This document shows positions 32,512-52,737 of a stretch of DNA of 64,000 nucleotides, piece by piece. This stretch comes from Antennarius striatus (lineage: Eukaryota > Chordata > Actinopteri > Lophiiformes > Antennariidae). The DNA is taken from assembly GCF_040054535.1 (NCBI RefSeq), contig NC_090779.1, forward strand, positions 21,379,001 through 21,443,000, read 5' to 3'. Position 1 is the stretch's first letter. The number at the start of each line of letters is the position of its first letter. The translations under genes and the position numbers were made by a program. The notes beneath the pieces were generated by a model. The model did no database searches. It was not told the DNA's origin and saw only the letters and a program-made list of their open reading frames with translations.

Positions 32512-32820
32512 ATGCCGTTTCTGGTAAATTTCAGTTTTTGCGTCGGTGCCGAGTAAAGTTGCGCACTCGTCAGTTACTCCACTTCTATTTACATATTTGA
32601 GAAGTTGAAGGAAGTTTTAATAAAAATCCTCGAGGCGAATGACGACACCCTGGAACATCCGCCGCTCGCCAACTCCTTGGCTCTGTTGATTCAGCAGGGT
32701 TTGCTCCCACGATGGCATCCTAATCTATCCGCCAATCACCTTACAGAGTTCTGCCGCGCCCTCGCGCCCATCCTGTCGCAGATTGATGAGGTATGTCTTT
32801 GTCGTCGACCAAAAAATTAA
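32512..32820 (+). CDS. unassigned exon-like open frame, possible novel or decaying gene
   Basis: From 32557 the frame is open for 87 codons and reads ...IFEKLKEVLIKILEAND, LANSLALLIQQGLLPRWHP, CRALAPILSQIDE. It looks like a helical, genuine protein segment rather than random ORF, and a good donor (GAGgtatgt) follows at 32790. It has no ATG of its own: an ATG at 32512 lies in the same frame but a TAA at 32554-32556 intervenes, leaving a 14-codon leader ORF. I do not recognise the family. Possibilities are an exon whose start lies upstream, a short gene, or a pseudogene with a stop. Confidence 0.35.
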
Positions 32821-33479
32821 ATTTTTTTTTTTTTTTTTTAAGTTTTCAAAACTGCGCATTCTATGTAAAATAACTCCATATAAATTTTAATTTAAAAAAA
32901 ATTCACGCAACTTATTATATTTTAGTCGTGTTTCAAATATGGAGGAGCGGCTAATAGGTTCGCGTGGCTGGGACCACAATGCGCATGCTCAACAAACAAC
33001 ACGGGGTTTAGACTTGAATAGTATGTAAAAATCCCTTTTGGTAGATTTAAATATCTGATAATATTTCGAGCTACCCTGCATTTAGGTCTACTCACCAAGA
33101 CTCACTTCTAATTTTCTTTCAATAATCTTTAATAATTATATTTTTATTTGTTGTAAATAAAACCCCTGGTCTGACTGTTTCAGTCCTTATAGGTTATATA
33201 AGATGACTGATTCTATTTATTATTGATATTTTTCTGTAAAGATCTGTTTTTGTCATGTAATGAATTTAATCCAAATTATGGTAAAAATGTATCCCAGTAG
33301 CCTCATTTCATCATCCAAGTGGGAAAATTGTGTTTGTATTTTGGAAGCAAATCGTTTAAAAAGACATAATCGTCACTTATTTTAATGTAATCAACCTAAT
33401 CCCCTAGCAAACTGATTTTTAAAATAAATGAAACCCTTTTTTTCACATTTTAACTTATATCATTGGTGTTATGTCTTGA

Positions 33480-33640
33480 GGATTTCCTTTGAATGGGTTT
33501 ACTTTGAACGGTTTTGTGTACAGCCTTCAACCTGATGTCTTTGTCCCTGCGTGTCTCTGTAACTGTAAATATATTGGAATCTTATATGCCTAAGTGAAGG
33601 TGTGAAGACTTTTGCAATTGGAAATAAAGATTGTTCAAAA
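33480..33640 (+). other. 3' end-like segment with poly(A) signal
   Basis: T/G-rich sequence ending in GGAAATAAAGATTGTTC at about 33620-33636, the form of a vertebrate mRNA 3' end. It could close a transcript that starts near 32.5 kb. Confidence 0.3.
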
Positions 33641-36177
33641 CAGTAGTGACTCATGAATGCCTGTTTTACTGTATTTGCTCAACATAAAAGAGGCTGATTG
33701 TTAAAATGTTAACGTTAACTGAAAATCACGTAAAAATGGTAAATTGAACTTTGTCAAATAATTCCATACTCTTCACATCTACAGCTTATGAATAAAAAGA
33801 CATATTTATTTAGATTTTCACTTTTTGCTAATATGCGATCACCACACAGTCTCCTGTTCAATGTGTATACTGGATTACTTGAAAATCTTTTGGAGTAATC
33901 ACATACAGTAGCCTTTATTTTAAATTTTTTTTCCCTTAGTAAGCATCTGCAGACAGGCCCAACAGAATCTAACCTTCACTGTGACATGAAACTCTTTAAA
34001 ATAGTTGTACAATTTGAAATAAATATCATAGAACACTTCTTTTTACAATAAACCTGAGACTGAAATCAAAATAACAACAGACTGACGAGGAAAAGCTGCT
34101 GCTCGTCTTTTTCTGTCAGCCGGGACCAGAGATGTAGAGATGAAGCCGTGAAGGGAGCGTGCCATCCGCGAGAGTTTCTTTTGTTTGTTTGTTTGTTTCA
34201 CCAACAGTGAATTTTTTTCCACCATCAACAAGGGAGTTCATGGTTAGGATACATCAGAATTTTTGTTAGTGACTTGAACACAGTTTTCAACAACAGTGTC
34301 ACAAGTGGGCATCTAGTGGAAGCATCTGACGACTGCTGACGACTCTACAGCAAGCACAGTGGGTCAAATCTGAAGCAAGAAATGCATCTTTCAACTCTGA
34401 TTAATGTTTAGAATTAATTATTTAAGCACAGTGTCAGGGTTCTATAATAATAACCCCGACCTCACTATAAAAAACATTGGATCATGGCGGTTTGGGGTAA
34501 GCAAACCTCTACTTTTAGGCCCAGCACTCATGAATCAGCACAGGTAATCATGTTTGACCACCTGTTATCACGTAACCAAAGATCAATTATAATCTTATTT
34601 TCACTTTGTTCATTCATTTTTTTCAATATCATAAAAAAAAATATGTACAATTCATGAAGTTTCGCCACTGTGAGGTACTGGATCCAGAGCCACATCACAA
34701 TCTGGACCTGATGCACATCGGAACCAGACTATCGTGATTCTATAAATATGTAAAGGCTTGTATATTCCCCTTGTATATTTTCTTATTGAACCAAAAAAAA
34801 TTTGAGTTCAAGTTTAAATCTGAATCTCTCAGCTTGTCACGCATTGATCCTAAAGAATAAGTTGAAATTGGGTACAGAGTGTTTTTAATACACCCAGTGT
34901 ACGAGCGGAGCTCTATGGCACAGAGGAGGATACACTGGCTTTTAGTACACTCAATACTTTCTAGGAGAATTAATTCATCGCTGGTCTTGTCTACTCATGG
35001 ATTTGTTGGCATCAGTAATCAACAGTCTCAGCCTAAATCCTGGTCAGACATAAATTGTTGTGGATTCACCTCTGCAGCATCTCTGGTCTCATTTTATTAA
35101 TCTCACAGCCTGTGATGCAACTGAAAAATAATGAAAAATGAAAATCACTGATGACTTATGATAAAATAATTAGCCACCATTATAATATAATTGACTAAGA
35201 GTCAGAGGATGGGACGCCTGGTGTTCAGCTCGTCCTCTGAAGGGTCCTCAGTCCAATATGAGCAGGTGGTTCAGTGGAGCTCAGGCGACACGGTCAGATC
35301 GGATCGAGTCTGAAGGGTCACTGCAGGGCCTGGAGGGGACAGAGGGGGGCTTGGCAGCTTTTTGCAGGGGTCAAGTTCAAAGGGGACGGGGGTCAAGTTC
35401 GGGGTCAACGGGCCTGAGAGGTGACTGGAGGACAGGGATCCCGTGTGTGTCTCTTCTGGCTCTCACATTCCCAGGGAATTTTTTTCCTAGAACCAAAGTA
35501 TTCACTTATAGCTCTCTTATTCACTGAGCTCTCCAAACAAATTCAGATTAGAGTTGGAATTGGATAAAATATAAAGGTAGAGGAAATATGTGTGATTTTA
35601 AAAATGACACACCGAGTCTCTTCTTCTTCTGGCTCATGCAAAGTTTGTATCAGGGCAAAAATCCATTTTAAATTATTGATAATTGGTCATCTGACAGAAA
35701 CCTTCCAGTTTGAGAAATCCCTATGAACCTGAGAAATTAACTCTGATGATGTCATTGTGACATCATCCAAATGATGTAATCTAGGGGCCACAAATGTATG
35801 AAACACAATTTATGTCACAAATTGAATCTGTGTTATTTCTAGTCCATCTGTGTTAAACTGAATAATGGACTAAATTCCTCACATCTCAGTGCTGTTTGGA
35901 TGTTTTCTATCTTAAAAATAATCAATATTAAAGAAGTTTGTCTAAAAACACAAGTCAACTGTTAAAAAGTCGGTGTCAAGGGGAAAAAATATGAAATACT
36001 AATTTGTCGCAGGAACTGTTAATATAAGGGGGGGAGGGTGTCCTTAATTGTTAAATAAATTTAATGCATGATGGTTCCAGGCCTGTTGGGATTTTCTTTC
36101 TTTTTTTTGGGGGGGGGGTCGTATTTATTCTTTTCTTTTTTCCTGTAATACTTTTGAATGAAAAGCAGAGTCACAGT
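33641..36177. other. intergenic between unassigned locus and fezf1, nothing recognised
   Basis: AT-rich except a G-rich tract at about 35210-35440 (mixed GGGG and GGTCAAGTTC runs) with no coding likeness. The fezf1 3' UTR must lie at the right end; a minus-strand AATAAA stands at 36124-36129. Confidence 0.5.
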
Positions 36178-40487
<4,310 letters not shown>

Positions 40488-40488
<1 letters not shown>

Positions 40489-40499
40489 CACCTCCGCAT
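40488..40499 (-). promoter_or_regulatory. fezf1 upstream ORF, 3 codons, stop overlaps start
   Basis: ATG CGG AGG TGA on the minus strand; the last base of TGA is the first base of the main ATG (TGATG). Such an overlap permits termination-reinitiation and could tune translation. Confidence 0.6.
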
Positions 40500-41250
40500 C
40501 AACCACGCCGCAACAACAGCAACGAGAGGAGACTGGAGGGAAGCCGGGGGTCGTCCTCACCGGCCCGTAGGAGAGGGCAGCATCTGCCGGCGAATCCCCC
40601 TCCTAATCGCCAGCCCCGTTCCCCTCGCTTATTGACAGCAACGAGGGCGGCCACGTTCGCTCGATAACGGCGTGTGGAGAGCCGAGACCTCGTCGATCGT
40701 TACCGTCCAGGAAGGAGCGCGGAAAAGGAGATAATTTGTTCAAATCTACTCCGTCGATTCTCTACACTTGTCAACCGACGGATGAGGAGGAAGAGAGGAG
40801 GAGGTTGGTCCTTACTTGGCAGGACTCCTGCTCAACTGGAAGATATTTGGTAAATCCCAGGTCCCCTTGTGGCTTTGCGTGACATCATTTTTTTTCTTTT
40901 TTCTAATCTCAGCACTAGAGACGCGCAGCGGCCGCGAGGTCAGGAGCTGTGAGAGTTTTAGATCAGATTTGGACACATCTTTGGCTCACGAAAGCCAGCC
41001 CTTTTACGCACGCCTCAGAGAGTACACAAAGCTGTGCTGTAGGTGAACTTGAGATGGAGAAGGGATCGAGATATTAACAGAAAATATATTTCAAGTCATC
41101 GATCTCAGCCTCGGCGGTCGTTGAATCTCTGAATCACAACATTTGTCTCCGGCGTTTTCCTTTTCTTTTTACGCACCATTACGCACACGTTCTATACTGG
41201 AATCTATACCAGCGGCCAAAAATACTTAATTAGGTACAGATTCTAATTGA
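40500..41250 (-). promoter_or_regulatory. fezf1 5' UTR and promoter region
   Basis: CpG-rich sequence from the start to about 41.2 kb (for example GCGGCCGCGAGG near 40927). No clear TATA box; the exact start of transcription cannot be placed. Confidence 0.4.
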
Positions 41251-41256
41251 CGTATG

Positions 41257-45134
<3,878 letters not shown>

Positions 45135-45161
45135 TTTATTTTTTTTAAATTTATTTTTATT
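45135..45161 (-). terminator. cluster of poly(A) signals, possible cadps2 3' end
   Basis: Three close AATAAA hexamers on the minus strand, about 930 nt past the cadps2 stop. Confidence 0.35.
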
Positions 45162-45564
45162 TCTTGCGTCTTTTACCACCTGAGGTACAAATGGAGGCAG
45201 AACAAAGTACAGCGACTTGTCGATCACTGGGATCCGTCTACTGCAGCAGACGCTGAATGTTCACAGCAGAAATACGACATTGGGGGATGATGGCAGAACT
45301 TTGACTTTAAATCTGATTCAAACATTCCAACAAACATGTCGATTATTACTAAACAAAAGAAATACTTAACGTGTGTAACTCATGTAAAGACTCTGACATC
45401 CCAGACGTTTGCCTCCAGAGCTGCTGCAGCTTTTAGCATTTTTCCAATGATAAGCTACACATGGATGAAAGCGAATCAGGAAGGAGCTGCTTTGTTCCCA
45501 TTGGCTAATGCTGCTGTTCTGCTGTTTACAAACAACTGACATCAAATAGTGTATGGCTGCTCGT

Positions 45565-45590
45565 GGGGGGAGGGGAGGGGAGGGGTGGGG
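45565..45590 (+). other. G-quadruplex-type G-run
   Basis: Five runs of four or more G separated by single bases on the + strand, about 500 bp beyond the cadps2 stop, C-rich in its transcript. Confidence 0.7.
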
Positions 45591-46083
45591 CTTCCTGTCC
45601 TGCAGGTGAGAGAAGGAGGATGAAGGTCGGCCCGTTCGGAGGCCTCGCCTCACCTCGACTGACTGTCGTACATTCTGGCTCGTGTACCTGTGTGGTTCCA
45701 CACGTGTCTCCAACAGCGTCCAGGTAAGGAGCATGTGACAGGCTGGGGGGGTGGTGATGGTGTGGGGAGTGGTGGTAGGGTACTCCTACCTAAGATAAGA
45801 GCTCATCCTGACCTGATCAGAGCCTTCCTTCACAGTGAAAGACGTGTCCTCATGGAAATACTCCCAACTCTGATTTGAAATGACTTTTAGCTTTAATTAG
45901 AGCGACTGGAGCTCAGCAGAGAGCATCCATCAGTCTTATCAAGTTAGATTTGATGATTTCAGTCCAGGTTTGACCTGACCTCTACTGTGCCGTGGGGTTC
46001 AGAGTTCAGCGGAGGACACATCACTGCAAACGAAAGGCCCTGATCTGTCAGGACGGTCATCTGGAGGTAGGATGTGTCCGTGT

Positions 46084-46254
46084 TTAATCGTCCTCCTCGT
46101 CGCTGTCTCTCATGCTGATGCCCTGCAGGCCGTCCCCGGCTTTCACCGCCGTCGTGGCTTCCTCCACCGTCAGCCGGTTGTAGATGGTCTCGTAGCTCTT
46201 GCTGTTCAGCGTGCTGTCCAGGACGCCCTGCAGCCTGAAGTCACGGTAGGTCTT
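46084..46254 (-). CDS. cadps2: cadps2 last exon and stop
   Basis: 57 codons with stop: [52 protein letters not shown] (TAA 46084-46086). Acceptor cttgacag. Confidence 0.95.
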   Translation of the reverse strand, partial: KTYRDFRLQGVLDSTLNSKSYETIYNRLTVEEATTAVKAGDGLQGISMRDSDEEDD

Positions 46255-49200
46255 CTGTCAAGGTAGGAAAGGTCGAGAAGGGAGGGGAGAAAAAAAACAA
46301 AAAAAACACAACATCTCAGGCGCGCAGCCAGCAGGAGGAAGTGGCAGCTCTTCGGACAAAAGCAGGAAGATTGAGGCTCAAGGTCGAGTCTTTTATGTGT
46401 CGGACTGGGAAGGCAGGCTGAGGAGTGAGGTTTTGATTCTTTTTTTTTTTTTTTTTTTTTGCTTCAGTCAAAAGCCATTATCATTCCTTTTCTTGTTGCT
46501 TTTAAGTTAAACTTGCACGTCTCTGTACATTAGCAAACTATTAAAAGACAAAAGCGGCGAGCGGCAGCGCACAGTTGAGCAGTTTTCTCTTTCAAGTCTT
46601 GCCGCCTCTTCACACCTAAGCTGCTGCTTTCAAGGACAATCCAGTGTGGTTCGACTTGTCTTTATGTTTGCTATTTTCCTCCAATGTCAGTTATGACTGT
46701 TTTTCATGAATAAACCAGAAATTTAATATGCTTTTTTAAATTCAGTTTAGTCAATCTAATTCTCAATTCACTGTAGCTCTTTTCAAATACATTAAAAAAA
46801 AAGAGCCTTTGAATCTGGCTCTGGTCCTCAGACACCACTATTTTTTTTTAATGTGAATCTAGATAGTAAATAGTTGACTGTTTTTGACAAGTTCTGGTCT
46901 TGTTTTCCTTATTTGTCTACCTTCACAATCTTGATGAGCGTCTTCAGCTGGTAGGTGTGGAGCTGCAGATCCAATCTGTCCGTCAGCCAAATGCACACCG
47001 CCTTCATGGAGCCGTTGTACCATTGCTGTGCATGACAAAACAAAAGAAATATCATAATTAGTCATTAGGAATATCTGAATATAAATTTCAGGTTGCAACG
47101 GTCTCCTTCCTAACGCTCAAACGGCGCAAAGTGTGCAGGAAATGTTCAGGATTGTCTGCGGGAGTTTGTGTAAAAGAAGCGCAAAGCCCCGAAGCTTCAG
47201 TTTAAACTTTGATGTGGTTGTCTCGATGAAAAGGAAAAATCTTTAGGACATTTAAAATTTTAACATCTTTTTAACTTTTTAATGTGTGGGAGTAAAATGG
47301 AAAAAACAAAACAAAACATGGTTTGTGATTCAAACTGTGCAACAGATTTCCTCGTATGGAGGTTGTGACATCAGATCAGCAAAAACCAGCTTCATAAAGA
47401 AAAATTCATTCAGACCCCAGAAGGGCATCATGGAGTCGTCTCAGGAAGTGAGCGAACCAAAAGCAAAACTGTGTCTAAATAAAAACATTATGTTAATGTG
47501 TTACGGCTGTTCTGGGAGCAAGGACGGTTTGTGTTTGTCATTCCGTGTGTTCGCCTTCACGGGGGTTTAGATGATTGCCGTTTGCTTGCTGACAGCCGCT
47601 GAATGCCTCGCCTCAGTCATAACGATGACACTACAACACAAGTCAAGGGATGTGCCGCATCAAAACGGCAAAACTGAAAGAGGGTAATACGTTTACTTAT
47701 TCAAAAGGCAGCAATTTACTGCAAAACTCCTGAATGCTGCATGTCAAGGGAAGAGTTCACAGCTCTGTTTTGACCTTCGAAGAAGAAAAATAAAAATCAG
47801 GTTACGTCTTTGTAATTTTCATTAAAAGCTCTTCCTTCATACTTCCAGCCACCAGGCCACAGCTGCAGGGGAATTAAATGCACCTTTTCTCACTGGAGGA
47901 GTCATCCTTATTTACTGTAGCAGTCAATACTCCGCTGGTAAAATGCACACATTGGGTGCCTTTATTCACTTACCAGTCAAACAACAATGCTCTGGAAAAT
48001 TGCTCTGACACAGTAATGACCCATAATATTCACATTTACTTTAACAGCCGCGGGCAGACTTAATTTCTTATGATAAAAACTGTAATTACCTCCCAATTTA
48101 AGAGAGAAAAGAGTCCAAAGAGTGCCTCATACACTTGACAAAAAGCCCAAACAAGCCTGTGTTCATTCAAGGGTCAAGCAAATATTTGATTCCATCTATT
48201 GTCGGGACTGACGTCCTTCAGACTGACTTGCAATTATGTCAAAGGAATGAAGCATTTATTCACCCAATCTAAGTAGTTAAGTTTCAACTGATTACTTGAA
48301 AATGTATCTAAGCTCACAAAATGAGGAGTCAGGTTTAATCGAGGGCCGACGTGTCTTTTGTCCGGGGAGAATAAAAGCAGAGTGGAGTCTTCCCTTTTGA
48401 TGTGAAAAGTCAGTAGATTATCACAACATTCAGCATCTTTAAATGTTAGGATCTAATGTGTGTTTTATTTATATAAAAAAAAAAAAGCCAAACTTAGACT
48501 CAGCAAACCATCTAATGACGGATAAAAACTGCATCCAGTTTATGGTTGTTTGTTGTTTGTGATGACATTAATGTATCGTGTGAAATTCTACCTAATTATT
48601 TTATATTAATCTTCCCCAAAGGGGGGGGGGGGCATAATAGAAATTCTGAATGGTTGGGTTGGTCGAATTGACAGTCTTCACCTTAAACTTAATAGATTAC
48701 ATCATCAGGACACACCTAAGGAACTCTTTATTAGATCATTAGTATTAATAATGCTAAGCAGCTGACAGATAGATGTCAGGGTCTCTATTATATGGAATTC
48801 GTTCTGCAGAAGGGATGCGTGATAGAAACATGACCAATCAGAGAAGGATACGCAGATCAGACCCAATCAGGAAGCACACGTGGGTGTCGACAGCATTGTT
48901 TCTAAAAAATCTCTTGTTTCTGCCCATTCAGATATAAACAGCGAAGGATTTTTCCAAAAGGTCTTCATCCGGCTATTCACATTCGAATGAAGTGACAAAA
49001 ATGGAACTATCGGTCGATGTTTCCTGGTCCTGGGATGATTTGGTCTCATTTCCATCTCCCTTCCACTAACTGACATGGAAATTGAGAACGAAGATGCTCC
49101 TTAATTGAGCTGATTAGAGGATGAGAGTGATAACAGATGGAGGGAATATGTGGGCTTAGGAGACGGGGCTGCACAGCATTGTGGGTCTGCATTACGCCTG

Positions 49201-52200
49201 TCAGAAACAATATCTACATGATGAATAACAGGTGCTTACCACAGTAATGATGTCATTTAAACATTTGGCACATATTCAGAAATGGAAAAAAAAAAGAAAA
49301 GAAATAGTCCTATAATTGTATATTATTACATGAAAAATACTGGTGAGATGGGATCACTCACATTTATGCTTCCAGTCATTTATTGAACTTGAATGAGGAG
49401 ATCTGTTTCATTCACTGAAAACAAATAAAGTGGCAACAGATATAAAAACACCTCGCGACAAATAAAAGAGTGGGTTTTGTCCGTGAGATTTCATAAAATG
49501 TGATTTTCCCAATTATTTGCATTTCTACATCTCACATCTTTCCTTGATTCAAATGCAGTGTGTTTTTTTTGTCTTCACGCTGACAAAGAGACAAGAAGGA
49601 AAAACAAATTGTATATCATTTATAAAAAATTAAAAACAAAAAATTTCTTGAAAGCTGAGAATAAACAAGTTCCGTCTGAGCGATCTTCTCTTCCGTCAGC
49701 TCTCAGGTTCATCCTTGTCGGCTGCTTCATCAAGACGATTTGGCTCCTAATGTGAAGAAGATCGAGCCGTGTGTGTTTGTGTGTGGGCATGTGTGATGCT
49801 CTTCATCCACACAAAGGCGTTCCCTGGTGAGCTCTTGTAAACAGCTAAACGGACCGGCGCATGTGAAAGCACACACACACACACACACACACACACCTAC
49901 ACACACAAATCACGGGTGTGTTTGTGTCTGCGTGTCGTTGGCCACATGTTTGTCCTGGTTTGCTTGTATCAATGGCCTGTTTCCTTACACCCGTCAGTAT
50001 CAACAGACAAAGACAAATGAATTAACTGCATACCCATAATGCACCTGGCAGGACGCTGTTTGTGTATTTTCTCACATCTAACTGTATGTTTGTGAGTGTG
50101 TGTCTGTGTAAAACATGTTGAACACTTTGAGGCCCCACTGTCTCCTCCTCCTTGGTGCATGACTTGGCGCTCCTGAGCTCCATTATACTCCTCTATTCTT
50201 CTCAACCCCCCTCTTAACACACAGACGTACACACAGATCGGTGTAGTGCAGTTCTAACCGCAGCAACAATACTCTAACCCCCCAGAGGAAATGGCGGGTG
50301 GCAGAAATCCATCACTCCGCTTTGTGCCGCTAATGTGAGCGAAGCTCCGAGCTGCCATGTTTTCTGCATTGACTCGCGGCGGCGAGCTGAGGCGTGTCTG
50401 GCGACTGGGCAGTGAAATATTCTTATAAATCTGAATCCTGGAGGGGGGGCAGCCGGTGAAGACAGCATGGGATGGAGGGATGGATGGATGGATAGATAGC
50501 TGGGTGGAGGTGTGGAGGGGTGTTTGTGACTCCTGCAGAGAGAGCTCTCGGTGTTTCCTAAGTGATAAACAGGTCAACAGAAGCAGTCTGTGTTTTCGGT
50601 CTCAAGGCAACCTGCTGCTGCTCTGAAAGTGGAGAATCACACCACACACTAACAGAATAACCTGACTGCCAGCTTCATTTGCGCAGATTTGTATTTTTAT
50701 AAGCCCAGTGTGCTTTCATACAAACGTTTACGGAGTTTACGTTCGCCCTCCACTATCAATTTGTGCATTAAAAAAACAACAACACATGACAGGACCGACT
50801 GCAACTGTTCTCACAGTAATGCATGAAAAATAGACGCATCTTTTCCTTCATTTCTTTTTCTAGAAAGTTTTGCACTGTTCCAGGTTTGAAAGGATCCCTT
50901 TAAAACATTTATTTTTGTCCAGACTGTGTGTTTTTAGAATGACACTTTCAATTTTGTCACAACATTGAAAGTCTGGTTTGGTACAGGCGTGAAAAGGGTT
51001 TTCTCACATTAGGAAGAATACAAACTGGATTGGGAACAAGGTGGACACACCTCCTTGCTCATCTCTCACAGGTTGAGATTTTCTATGGGTTCTTGTACTG
51101 TTCCAAAATTAGAAGAAAATAAAAGCATTTGATTAAAATCACTCGAGGTCGTTCAACACAGGAACTCTGGCTGAAATTAAACGAAAACCACTTTGAAAAT
51201 GTCCAACTTCCTCTAAAAAGACAACCGCTCTACCGAACCTCACACAGGTAGAATTTTGAAGTTTCAAGCTGTTTAAAGGTGTGAACCAGTAAGGCCATAA
51301 TGTCTACTATCTTTTCATTTTCCAAAACTAAGCAAACTTGTTTGGCCTTCTGATTCTTAGCATGTTAGCACCTCAAATAACCCAGATTACAGGTATCAGT
51401 TCCACCATCGGACCACTGATGGGTCAGAGCCAGAGACCAGAGAGCACCCTTCCTGTTTCACATCAGACACCAACACCTCTGGACAAAAAGGATTTACTCA
51501 ACATATTCCCTACAAGCAGTGAAGGTCAAGTCTATTCCACTGCTATCTCTGGACCGAAGGAGGGCTTCAGTTTCATTTCAGCGTCATCTTACAATCAATG
51601 TCCTTCAAGCTGTGGGAGAGCAACCCACCTCCAGATAACTCAAAGAAGTCAACTTTAACTTTCACATCAACCCAGACCATAGAAAATATCTTTGTTTTGC
51701 CTTCCAAGGTTAAATCCAAGCCGAGCAGTTTAACGTCTTTTCATTCAGCCTCTCTTTGGTACCTGGAAAGGACATCCTTGAAAGTTAGAATCGCTCACAA
51801 ACAAAGACACTTCAAGTTCACCAAGCAGCAGCACATATAGGATATTATTACAGGGACTTCCAGGACTCCAAACAGTTTGTAAACTCAGTTCAGTTGGAAA
51901 TTAATGTGATCTGGTTCCACATAAGACTTACACGGAGCCCCAACTTCAATCCGGCTGGCAAAACCACAGAACATGGAACTGAATTAAACCTTGGACAATA
52001 TTTTACAGAGCTTAAAAAGGTTTTGGTTCAGTATTTATCTGATGAGTCGATCTCTCTCACTGTGTTGAACTCGCCTTGAGATTGGCTTGTCTTGTCGACC
52101 TTTACTGTGTTATAATACCAACAAGTTCAGATCCAGGAGAGCTAATAGCCGGCTGATGGGGGATATGACCATGACAGCAACTATTCTCACTCTTATTAAC

Positions 52201-52698
52201 CTCGGTCCAGTCTTCTCTTTTTGCCACAAAAAGCTTCAGTTTTGATTGTTATGAGTAGGTCATACCAGACGTGTGGTGTTTCATTCAGAGAACAAGTTTT
52301 AGTCCTGATTTCACATTGCTTAAATTAAGAAGACATTTCTAAATTTTTATTTTTTACCTTATCTAAAATATTTTCTACTACTTTCTAAAAATCACAGCAC
52401 CGGTTTGAATTTTACATCTTGATCCATTTATTTAAACACATTTTTCCATGACTGGACTTTACCGATATTTGATATATATATATATATATATATTTGTAAT
52501 TTAATTTAATCAGTATATACTCATGCTCTACCTGCGTTTTCCTGCTGGTGAAACTTTGCATTGGTGGATTTTTTTAATGTATTTGAGTCCTGGGAAAGTA
52601 AAACGGCAACCTTTGTCTAAAGGTCTAAAACCTTTGTTTTAAGCACAAGCGCGCGCACACACACTCACACACACACGCACGCACACACGCACACACAC

Positions 52699-52737
<39 letters not shown>

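Noticed and set aside
40489..40560. 24-codon N-terminal extension of Fezf1
   Set aside because: It begins with GTG, not ATG, and includes a Cys4 run absent from the family as I know it; the ATG at 40488 has good context.
51338..51840. Overlapping + ORFs of 106 and 80 codons in a cadps2 intron
   Set aside because: No domain likeness, broken by stops soon after, no splice or promoter logic; treated as chance.
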